Shown here: positions 9,073 through 18,641 of the stretch, one piece after another
How positions within the stretch are numbered: position 1 is the stretch's first letter
Layout of the letters: each line of letters begins with the position of its first letter
From: Paramarasmius palmivorus
Taxonomy: Eukaryota > Basidiomycota > Agaricomycetes > Agaricales > Marasmiaceae
DNA length: 64,000 nucleotides
Direction: 5' to 3'
Assembly: GCA_037176845.1 (NCBI GenBank)
Contig: JAYKXP010000005.1
Coordinates: 868,001 to 932,000, forward strand
Position numbers and translations under genes: made by a program
Notes under the pieces: generated by a model
Database searches by the model: none
Told to the model about the DNA's origin: nothing
What the model saw: the letters and a program-made list of their open reading frames with translations, nothing else

Positions 9073-11026
9073 ATGACAGATCCACTACCCTCGCGAGGCA
9101 TCAATGCATGCATGCCAAATATCATTCCTCCTCCGCAAGAGGCGGAAGTATGGTGTCATACCAATGCTTGTCCTCCTCGTACGACCGTCCAAAGATACGC
9201 AAGCGCCCTCGGGAACATCCGAGAGCATCACAGGCAGATTGCAAGGGACATCTCTGAACGGGTGCTTGAGCTGGTTGCGTTGCGCAACCAAGACAAGCTT
9301 CTTCAAACTTATATGAAGACATACGAGAAGATTCTGAACCCCGTGCGCTACCTACCCGACGTAGTACTGCGCGAGATCTTTCGACTGTGCGTGGACGGTA
9401 TGGATAGCCAGTCATCTCGTATCCCCAACCTCCTCGGAGATCCGTCACACCAGAACTCCCTGCATCCTTCGGCAGCCCCTTGGACTTTGTCCCAAGTATG
9501 TCATCGTTGGAGAGATATAGCACTCTCGTGTACGTCACTATGGTCTCGCATTGCTTTAGTATGCGGCAGCGGGGGATTCGTACGCACCGGGCCAGGTCTC
9601 AACCAGCTGATTCTTCAACTACAACGTTCAGGAAATTGCCCACTTGCAGTCTATATCCAAAGTTTTCGATTACCACTTTATCCCGTTGACAATCCACTTG
9701 TCCTTGGGCCACACCCCCATCCTCTCAGTCCACTCCTAATATCACTTTCCACTCATTCCAATCGTTGGGAAACGCTACACATTTCAATCTCTTCGTGCCT
9801 AGATTTCCAGTTGGTTCACAAGTTAATCACGATGGTGAAGGGTAACATTCCAGTGCTGTCTCATCTATCTCTACACATCCGTTGTTCTGTTCCCACATTT
9901 GTGCCTTCGGGTCAACCTCTGGTGATAGATGGATTTGCCTTTGCTCCGAAGCTGAGAACCTTCAGTTTCTGGGGCGCAACTGATCCATCACGATGCCTCC
10001 AACTTCCGTGGGATCAAGTCACCGATTTTCGAGTCCATTGGACAAACACCGGTCACGACTACATACAGACCATTCTCCGCATGAGCAAGCTCAAGATATG
10101 GGTCCACATCGGCGCGTTTGACCCTCCGAATCCCCCACTGCCGTTCGTGCAGCTCCAAGTTGTTCAAGCCCAACCCACTCTGGAACACCTTCACAAATTA
10201 TGGCTCTTCCCTGCCTATTCAACCGGAACCACACGCTCACTGTTGAACGTGCTTACGGTCCCGAACTTGCGAACTCTTTGCCTCGGGAAGGACAGCAATA
10301 AGCTGCTAGGTATAAATGCCTTCCTTGCACGGGTAGCCCCGACTTTGCGATCTTTATGCGTAGATTTGGACGGTCTCACGAGAGTAGATGTTGAACGGAT
10401 ACTCAGCAGCATGCCCGGCTTGCGGTCTTTGCATGTTTCCAGCGTACGGGAAGGATTCATTGTTGCGATGGGATCAACCCTCGCCGAAGATAAGGAGACA
10501 CCATGCCTCGTGCCTGGTCTCCGGGAGTTGGGCATCTTTTTTCCGTATGAATTCACTGGGAACACGCTTCTGCAGATGGTTAAACTCAGGTTGGGTTGTA
10601 CCGGCAGTGGAAGCAGGGCTCGGCATTCACAATTGCGAAAGCTTCTTTATGCCGATCCACGCCATCACATAGATGAAATAACTGAACGACAGCTGCATCT
10701 GCTTCGGTCAGACACTTTTGAAGTGGACGGCACTGCCAAGCACTGGTCCGCCTTCTTGTAGGTTTTGCAGGTTCGTCACTATAACCCAGTTCTCAAATTG
10801 ACGCATTTCTGACCGAAGACTGACAGTTAACAAAATCTGTTTGAATATAGGTACGATAGCGGGATCAACTCTAGTATATGTATTTCTATGAGATGCGAGA
10901 CCCTTATCATTGGACATCGTTGAAGCAGACAATGTAGTACTGTTATGTTATGTTCACCAACCCTGGTACTCGACCGAGGCCATCAGACCAGCTACAAAAC
11001 TAATCAAAAAGAGGGGTATACATGAG
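7875..11026. repeat. Segmental duplication, unit 2
   Basis: Second copy of the F-box-containing unit in the same orientation, starting about 46 bp after unit 1 ends. Its right edge falls about 14 bp from the stop codon of the convergent pectate lyase gene, so part of that gene's 3' UTR must be repeat-derived. Confidence 0.85.
9073..10761 (+). CDS. F-box-like/leucine-rich protein, tandem copy 2
   Basis: Intronless, 562 residues from ATG 9073, with upstream in-frame ATGs at 8998 and 8953 as alternatives. It aligns with the gene at 5862 over its whole length: the same coiled coil (ALGNIREHHRQIARDISERV), F-box-like motif (YLPDVVLREIFRLCVD, WTLSQVCHRWRDIALS) and C-terminus (LRSDTFEVDGTAKHW). Differences are spread as substitutions with a few in-frame insertions and no stop or frameshift, which points to both copies being under constraint. 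Likely an SCF substrate adaptor; target unknown. Confidence 0.85.
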   Translation: MTDPLPSRGINACMPNIIPPPQEAEVWCHTNACPPRTTVQRYASALGNIREHHRQIARDISERVLELVALRNQDKLLQTYMKTYEKILNPVRYLPDVVLREIFRLCVDGMDSQSSRIPNLLGDPSHQNSLHPSAAPWTLSQVCHRWRDIALSCTSLWSRIALVCGSGGFVRTGPGLNQLILQLQRSGNCPLAVYIQSFRLPLYPVDNPLVLGPHPHPLSPLLISLSTHSNRWETLHISISSCLDFQLVHKLITMVKGNIPVLSHLSLHIRCSVPTFVPSGQPLVIDGFAFAPKLRTFSFWGATDPSRCLQLPWDQVTDFRVHWTNTGHDYIQTILRMSKLKIWVHIGAFDPPNPPLPFVQLQVVQAQPTLEHLHKLWLFPAYSTGTTRSLLNVLTVPNLRTLCLGKDSNKLLGINAFLARVAPTLRSLCVDLDGLTRVDVERILSSMPGLRSLHVSSVREGFIVAMGSTLAEDKETPCLVPGLRELGIFFPYEFTGNTLLQMVKLRLGCTGSGSRARHSQLRKLLYADPRHHIDEITERQLHLLRSDTFEVDGTAKHWSAFL

Positions 11027-11039
11027 TTCTGAGATCAGC

Positions 11040-12489
11040 TCAGAGCTTGGTGATATCAGAGTTGGAATAGAGACAGTGCTGGAAGAAACAAAGTTATTGG
11101 CGCAAGTTCTGATGCTGCACATGAGTGGAACTGCTCACCTTGCTGTCGGGACCTGCAGAACCGTCCTTGGAGGGTTCTTTACCGTTGTTGTTTCCAATGA
11201 ACTTTTGGCAAACGTCCTTGACAGATTTGACTTTGGTGGAGCGGATTTTGGCGGTGCTGGGGAAAGTGAAGTCTATTATTTCACGACCACATCAAAGGGT
11301 AGGTGGGCACTTACTCCCCGTAGTTACTGTGCGAAACGTCAGTGACAGAGGTACTAGGTATAAAGATGAACGGTGCTTACGAGTTAATACCAACGAGCAG
11401 TTTACCTGTGAGAGATGAATAGTTACTATTAAGCGGCGAATACCCGGACGGATTCTAATAAACGTACCCGAGACGGCCCAAATGTTGCTCAATTCGAGTT
11501 GGCGCTTGTATTGCGTGCTCTTGCAATTGCCGCACTGTTCGATAAGATATTGTCGCACGCGACGAAGACAAGAGAAAATGCATCACTTACGCTACGGTAG
11601 AGCTTGCCGAAGTCCTCAACGTAGAACTAACCATATGATGTCAACAAATCGGGTCTAAATGGGTCACTATTGGATAGTAGCTACTCACCGAGTCAACTAC
11701 AACTTTTCCTCCGCCGTTGTGTTGGATAACTGAAGCTCGTGAGTGATCAAAAGCATGGAGAGAAGAGGGAAAGCACACACCTTTGTCGTCAGCATGCTGA
11801 TCAGAGGGGAAATGGAGTTAAACAAGCCTCTGCTTAATATGACACATGCTCACCTTGGCCTACGGAAAATGTCAGTCACAAACCAAGAAGCAGTGAGATG
11901 CGGGATAGACTTACTCCGCCGCCCAAGATACGGGAAGTACCACTGGTTTGCTTGATGGTAATAGCATCCTCACAAACATCCTACACGATGTCCAGGTCAG
12001 CACCTCCGATGGTATACATAAATATCACCGTGACTGACTTCGAACCAAACATCACTGATCGTACAAGAGCCTGGATAACAGTTACGATCTTGGTAACAAT
12101 CTGACAACGGGATGACTTACCAAGGCAGTGGATACCCTCTGCCTGGTCCTTGCCAATGACGACCTTACTCAAAGAAGCGCCCTCTTCGAGAATGAAGACG
12201 GCGTCTTTGTCGCCACCTTCGGTCTGTCCGCCACACGAACCGGAGCCACGGTCAAAGCGAGTGTATGCCTTTGATGGAGTGTAGCTCTGACCGGCTTTGA
12301 TCCTGAAAGGCTCGCTGAGGTGGCTAGTGGTGGGTGGCGACGGGAATGTGCTACTGGCCGCACGAGGTAAAAGACTAACGACGAGGCATAATGAGGAAGA
12401 TAATAGTGTGACAGAAAGGGGAGGACGTACGGGTTAGCAGCAGCCAAGAGACTGAGAGAAACGAGTGTGAAGAGCTGGCCAGCGATCAT
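11040..12489 (-). CDS. Pectate lyase, polysaccharide lyase family 3
   Basis: Thirteen exons on the complement: 12431-12489, 12121-12353, 12039-12070, 11915-11980, 11854-11859, 11781-11796, 11689-11729, 11591-11626, 11468-11534, 11381-11405, 11315-11326, 11139-11256, 11040-11078; 249 residues, the usual PL3 length. Residues 1-18 are a signal peptide (GQLFTLVSLSLLAAA). PL3 signatures in order: GGDKDAVFILEEGASL, VVIGKDQAEGIHC, VWFEDVCEDAITIK, SRILGGGAKHADDK, VIQHNGGGKVVV, FYVEDFGKLYRSCGNC, QYKRQLEL, VGINSNYGDTAKI. The enzyme cleaves de-esterified pectin by beta-elimination with Ca2+ and would be secreted. The 6 nt exon (residues Ala-Lys in GGGAK) and the 12 nt exon (in NYGD) are needed to keep conserved residues and phase. 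The acceptor of exon 2 is a CAGTAG doublet, so position 12350 is an alternative. The stop lies next to duplication unit 2. Confidence 0.92.
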
Positions 12490-12550
12490 TGTGTGGGAGT
12501 AGCAAAGGATAGTAAAAGTTTGCTGAAGTCATCGTACTATCGCTACGTCC

Positions 12551-12557
12551 TTTTATA
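12551..12557 (-). promoter_or_regulatory. TATA box of the pectate lyase gene
   Basis: TATAAAA on the minus strand, about 62-68 nt upstream of the ATG at 12489, a normal distance for a fungal secreted-enzyme gene with a short leader. Confidence 0.55.
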
Positions 12558-13994
12558 CTGTTGCTGAGCAGAACGGGGTTGAGAGGCCAGTACCCTTTAC
12601 CAAATCCAAACGAGGGACGGCGACGAATTTCAACGACTCTTTCTCATCTTTGAAAACCGGAAAAACCAGCTCGCTAGAGGGTTCCATGCTGTATTCACGC
12701 TTGAATGTCGGCGGATGTACTCGCTTTCGCTATCTGCAACAAATTCTGCCCTCAAGAAAGATGTTCATACGGAGACACTTTCTATCAGACCATCCAGCAT
12801 AAATCCTGCGCTGTTTGGAAAGACAAGAAGCTCAACGAATAAAAAGAACCACCATAGAGTAGATACTTACATCGCGTACAAATCGGAAATTTGGACCAAA
12901 AGCCCTTGAGGCTCGAATCTGGAATGAACAATGGTGCCCGTACAACAGCTTTTAGGTCCTTTTGGAAGGCGTTTCCTTGATGAAGTCATGTAGATTGACC
13001 CTGGCCGACTAGGGCTGACCTCGGTCACGCAAACAACACTCCTCGACCACGAAATTCCATGCGGAAAGAGACTCTAAACAAATCATCCATGATGAGTATT
13101 CGTGTGGCACAGGGCTCAGTAGGCTTGGCGAAAGGTCACCTTGACGACTAGTGAGGGACTGAGGGTACTACGACACGCGAAATAGGCTTCGAGTTGACGA
13201 GGACCAGGCCACGGTGTACAGGTCCATTCCATAACTTGCCTCTTCAAACATGCCAAGGCGCCCAAAGACCAATAAAACTTCCTACTGATAGTCTTCTCTG
13301 GATTATCACTAGGATCGCACAGGTATCAGAAGGTCTAATTGGGCCCACCTGTACCTCGGAATCGGTTATCTGGATTCTGCAAAGGACAATTAAAAATCAT
13401 CTATGTAGTCCGAGTCGGAACGGAGAAAAACCGACCGCCATCGGGAGCTAGGCATCACAGCAGACAAGCAATCGTTGCTACGCATGACTTGAACATCCTG
13501 AGCGTCGCGGGTGCAGTGAGATGAAAGCAATTGGCGTTACATTCAAGTTGCGCAACTTGGCGTCGAGAGGGCTGAACAACGGCTAGAGATACGACAGCGA
13601 TCCTTGAATACTGTCATGACCCCTGAGACATATCATATTGAGCTGGAAATGAGTAGAAACTCCTTCCTTCGCTGTTGCGCTGGAATCATTGTGAGAGTTG
13701 TTGATGAAGCGGATGTCCGAGCAAAATGATCTTGGCAGGAATTGAGCTGAGCCGCCGGCCCGCCCAGTTTCCCGCCCTGAATTAACGTAAACCAGGAGCT
13801 TAGGCGACGCAGAAGTCTGACGCATATGCATAATACATGAGTTAATATGACTGTATGTACCTACAACAATCGTAGAATCGTGAACAGAGACAACATAAAA
13901 GGATAACAGAATAAAGGATACAATAACACTAGCAGCACCAGAGATGATTAGGCTAGACCGACAGCAGGAGGGCGAGACGGATATAACGATTCTA
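12558..13994. other. 1.4 kb without a supported gene
   Basis: Lies between the pectate lyase promoter and the FCP1 stop codon. ORFs here are short and show no codon pattern, motif or transmembrane segment. No inverted or direct terminal repeats were seen. It probably combines the pectate lyase promoter and the FCP1 3' UTR. Confidence 0.5.
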
Positions 13995-16900
13995 CTATCC
14001 CCATTCCTCTTCCATCTCCCTGGCCAAAAAGTCGTCTTCGAGCTCGACGTCGTCGTCGTCGTCATCATCGCCATCCCGAGGAGTTCCAGCTCTTGGTGTT
14101 ACTCGACCACTGCTGCTTTTTCTGCTGGGAGTAGGGCTCCGGGATCTTAGATCCTCAGCGCTGATAGCTTCCTTGAGCCTAGAGAATCCTGAACGGTCAG
14201 CTGCAAGCTTTTTCCGCTTTGACAGCGGCGACCTTAGGACATCAGGGTCACCATTCACACCGTTCTCTGAAGGTGTTAAACTGCGTAATCGTTTTCGTTT
14301 TGGTCGCGGAGAATTGTTGTTGCTATCAAAAGGCGTTAACATTGTTCAAATTGAAAGAGCAAGACGTTCAAGCACCTTATCACGCTGTTGGATTCGTCTG
14401 ACCATTCTTCTTCCTCTCCTGAAACATTACCACTCTTTACGCCACCAGCACTTTTCACACTAGCCATGTCATCTTCGTCGTCGTCGCTCTCCGCCATGGC
14501 AGCATCTACCTCATCGTTAATGTCGTCCCAGTTGATCTGATCGACGGAAAAGTTCTGGGAAGGACCTAATGAGACACCACCGCTCACGGCGTTCCCTTCC
14601 AATTCCCAGTCCTCGTCATCATCTATATCAGGATCGGAAGAAATTTGGGTAGGTGATGTGGATGGGCTGCTACTGGGGCCGGCTACTGCTGCCGCTGGGT
14701 CATCGAGAAGATAAGGAGTCTCATCTTGACGCCGCCATAAAGCGATCGAATCTGTGAACCACGCTAGCCACACAACTTTGATATTTGGCCGTTTCCGTGC
14801 TGCTTCTACTTTGACAGTTCCGCGCTGTACGTGGCTCACAAATCAGTGAGATATTTATAAAAAACAGAAGACAACACTGACCTTTGCGGCGACAACATGT
14901 GTTATGTCGGGTGTCAATTCAGTTGAGCATTTTGCACCAAACTTCTCTGCCATGCGCCAGATTTCGGTACTTTCTGGTCGTGTATCCAGGGGAATGACGC
15001 TGGAAAATAAAAGGTGAACGTCCCGGAGCACTTCTTTTCTAATACTAGGAATGATGACCTAAGTTGTTATTAGAAAACTTAGGCCACCTTTCTCAAGTAC
15101 AAAGGCTCACTTTTACATCGTAGGAAGGACCATTGGACGAGATCGACTTCCGTCTTTGCGAGTTAGATGCTTTGGAAGTGTCGTTACGGGCGTCATACTC
15201 GGTAAAGAAACGCTCATGGATGATATTCAAAAGCTGGGCCAGTTGTTAGCTTATTGCCGACAAACTAAAATATATCATCTCACCTTATAAACGCGATCCA
15301 GTTCCGCATCATCATTTTTCAACAGGGCTTTTCTGGGTATCTTTTCGGGCTTTGCCTGTGTATTGGTATCCGCCTGCTCCTTGTTGCCATCATCGGACTT
15401 GGCTGTGGATGAAGTATCCGTCGAAGCTTGATCATGCGGCGGCTTCGGCGGCGGCTCCTTGGGCGTGTCATCTTGTAGTGCTTCTTGTCTCTTCGCTAAT
15501 GGCCGTTCTTCAACTTGTGCTTCGAGCGCAAGCGAATTTTGGGTGATCATGGCCTCCTTGGACGTCTGACGAGAGCTATCCTGCACCTCTACAACTGGTT
15601 CGGGCGTTAGGCTGCCAGTTTTCGTGGGTACTGTTGATGGGACTGTTAGGGAAAGACATCAGTTTGACGCCCGCGTAATCGAGACGACTGCTTACTGGTC
15701 GAGGGAGACGGTGTAGCAGCTGTAAGTGGCTCGAGTTTGGGTAGGAAAGCGGAATTGATGTCACCAATCCCGACGAAAAAGTCATCTATCATAATATTAA
15801 GAATCGCGGGCAGGAAAAAAGGTGACCACGCACAAGGCACGACTTTAATTAGGTTGGGGCTCCATTCCCATACGTCAGCACGGTCATCTATGATGACCAC
15901 CATCGACGTGTCGCAGGGAAAGAGTCGTTGTAGACTCTTTTGAGTGAGACCTGTGCAGATTTATCAGTCATGTGTGAAAAGGGAAGAACAAGGCGCTCAC
16001 TTCCGCTTTCGTCCCTACTAAGAATCCTTCCTCCGAATAAAGATCCATCTGGATCAATTGCAGCGCACACTTGTTCGGCGTATGCGCGAGTACCCATAGT
16101 ATACACATGCATCTCGTATTTCGAGGCTGCTTCCCTCAAAAAGGTCTCCCAACCTGGTCTGAGTGTGTACTGTCAGGCATGGGATAAGTCGAAATGTGCG
16201 AACATACCTAGGTTTGATATAGTACATGCATCCTTGGTCACCAACCCCCTTACCAGCAGCATTCTTGCCTGTAGGTTGAGGTACCCCGAATGATTCAGGG
16301 CCCAGTCGGAACTTCTTCACGTCTTTAAGAGCTTCCCAGTTGGGGTTACATTCGTCTTCAGAATCAGCTGGTTGCTCTGAGTTTTCAGCTTTCTGCGCCC
16401 GTCGACTTTCCCAAGCTTCGCCTTCGGATATCCATTCTCCAACAGTTGGATCAACTGTGGCATGGACTATCGTTTGATCCAGGTCAACAATAAGCGATAA
16501 CTTCCTAGCCTTGAGCAATCTTTCAGCTGTCTCGCGCTCGATACGTTGCGCTTCTTCCAAAGATACTGTGGGCCCAAAAGCCGAGTGTGTCATCTGAATG
16601 GATGCTCGAGACTCATCGGAAAGGCCTATATAGTCCGCACTAAAGATTCATTGAGACATTGGGTGAAAAAGTAGAGAAGTTTGCTACTCACTTTGTCATA
16701 TCCTTGCCACATAATACACATAGTCCTCCCAACTGCATCCCATGCTTGCACGGCTCGATCACAACGGCAACTGGCTTCTCCTTTGCGTGCCTCTGAGATA
16801 TGGTATCCCCCGGTTTGATATTCCATTTCTGAAGAGAGCCTTCTACCGCACAATCCCAAGTGCCAAAGCGGGTTTCGGGTTTGGAACCCGGGACGCGCGA

Positions 16901-17035
16901 AGTGTATATGAATGTGTAGCTGAGAAGACGAGTTCCGCGCTCTACATTTTCGGATTCTTTTGCATCAATAGAGACGACTTTGATAGGATAGGGAAAGGAT
17001 TGGGGAAGATAGAGGTCTGTAGGACTGGATTCCAT
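13995..17035 (-). CDS. FCP1: RNA polymerase II CTD phosphatase FCP1
   Basis: Ten exons on the complement: 16692-17035, 16208-16639, 16001-16158, 15834-15950, 15696-15785, 15284-15642, 15111-15233, 14882-15058, 14376-14824, 13995-14322; 858 residues. The N-terminal beta-rich region ends in a Cys pair (CKHGMQLGGLCVLCG). The catalytic FCP homology domain starts near 158 with DLDQT at 167-171, where the first Asp is the phospho-acceptor in this haloacid-dehalogenase family, and continues through CMYYIKPRPGWETFL, YEMHVYTMGTRAYAEQ, VVIIDDRADVW and DDFFVGIGDIN. A BRCT domain follows (VLRDVHLLFSSVIPLD ... THVVAAKRGTVKVEAARK ... VVWLAWFTDSIA). The tail is acidic and ends in LEDDFLAREMEEEWG, matching the TFIIF-binding acidic C-terminus of FCP1 proteins. 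It dephosphorylates the polymerase II CTD to recycle the enzyme. The start codon is only 89 bp from the upstream gene's stop. Confidence 0.95.
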
Positions 17036-17124
17036 AGCTATCCGACCCAAACTTTGAGTGAACGTGATCGTTGTCCTATGAGTTCATGCAGAATCGGATC
17101 AACAAACAAGGCGCTGCTTATATT

Positions 17125-18351
17125 CTACCTAAACATTTCTCTCACTAAACTACCATCATCTCTGCCAAATTTCACTATTTGTTCTACTCCTGCTTTTACG
17201 ACTCTTCTCGTTTCGTCTTTACTGCCCCAGGAAACCCTCGGGGTCCAAACAACAAGATGAGCACCCCAATGAGTCACTGCTGTACGGTACAAGTTATCCT
17301 TGTCGTTGTTTGACTCGTCAAGATACGAATAAGACTGGAAGAAGGAGGAAATAATCTTAGATGACACCCCTTCTGCAAGTTCTGGATGGAATCGCCGCAA
17401 GAGGTCGATTTCCGCACAGAACTGGCCAACATCCAGGCCCTGCAATCCAGGCTTTGCCAGCTCCCAATCTATCACAAAGATTCGTTCGATTTGGCCAGAC
17501 TCGTCAAAGGCAAGGAGGATATTCCCTGGCCAGAAGTCCCCCATAACAAACTAGCGACTGAAAGTGAGTACTTGATCAGACGCTTTGACATTGATAACTT
17601 ACCGTATCATTCGCAGATAGAATAGCTTCACTCATCGTCTTGGCCACCCTCTCCAATGTCTTCTTATCCTCTTCACTAACCTCTGGTGGCTCATCACAAA
17701 CCAAGGAAGTCGGATCTCCTCCGGGCGTGAGTGTCTGAACCAGCCTCCCATAAATCGCCCAACTGGATATCGTTTTGCCCTGCTCATTCTTCCTGAGTGC
17801 TTCCAACAAGCGGGCTGAATTATTTTTGCCCCAGGTATGATGCAATCCTCCCAAGAACGTCCCTACTGCTGACCCAATCTTCTCAGCTAGATCAAAGGTA
17901 CACTTCCCATCCAATACAAACTGCTTGAGCGTGATCGACTGTGCTCCACAGTCATCCATGATGATCACATTCTCTTTCTCATCAAACAGATGTACTTTGG
18001 GGACAGTGACGAGCGAGTCTGCGGGGAGAAGAGCAGCGACGTTCTTGAGCGATTCGACTTCAAAGTTCTGTGAACGTCATTTAATAATGAACAGTGATAC
18101 TTATTACATAGTCAATCACTTACCTGTCGCTCCAGCGCAAACGGGTACTTTCCCTGCGAGGTGGTAAAGTATGGCTTTCCATGCTTCACGACCAAAGTTT
18201 TATGACCTTCGTAAGGCGTTTTCAGAATGACCCTGAACGCGGGATTGGCGGTTCCACCAGTGAGAACTTCGAGTTCCTCTGCGGCGAACGGTGTAGAAGC
18301 CAAATACTCCTGAAGATCGGATGGATTGGCGAGATCTCTTTCTGCGTTCAT
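17125..18351 (-). CDS. Aminoglycoside-phosphotransferase-fold small-molecule kinase
   Basis: Three exons on the complement: 18124-18351, 17603-18067, 17125-17550; 372 residues. The N-lobe has a glycine-rich stretch (LTGGTANPAFRV) and a lysine in TLVVKHGKP that fits the ATP-anchoring position; the hinge region carries IIMDDCG. The catalytic loop reads FVMGDFWPGN (residues 232-241, with Asp236 and Asn241) and the metal-binding segment VIDWE (Asp259), the layout of APH/choline-kinase-like enzymes and methylthioribose-kinase-like fungal proteins. Most relatives have His where this protein has Met234. The substrate cannot be read from sequence. The third exon acceptor is taken at 17551 because the CAG seven bases earlier breaks the frame. 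Confidence 0.85.
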
Positions 18352-18641
18352 GTGTGAAGATGAGTATGCGTAGTGTCCTGAACTGCACGCCCTTTTATCA
18401 ATTCTTCCCCATCACGATCACTGTCAGTGTCAATCGGTTCCGACCTACCACAAATGATTCAGCTTCGGACCATGCCAGGTATTGAATCGGTACGGAAACG
18501 GGGTTGATTGGTGCTAATGATGACAGTAAAAGCAAAAAGGTAAAAAGTCGTACAAACATTGTATACTGCAAACTACTACATATCGTGGATCGCACACTTC
18601 TCTTTCTCTGTATTGCAGTCTTCCAAAATGTAAAATAAAAT

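Noticed and set aside
11022..11345. 107-codon plus-strand ORF over the 3' end of the pectate lyase
   Set aside because: Antisense to exons 11-13; the minus strand carries the clear PL3 C-terminus.
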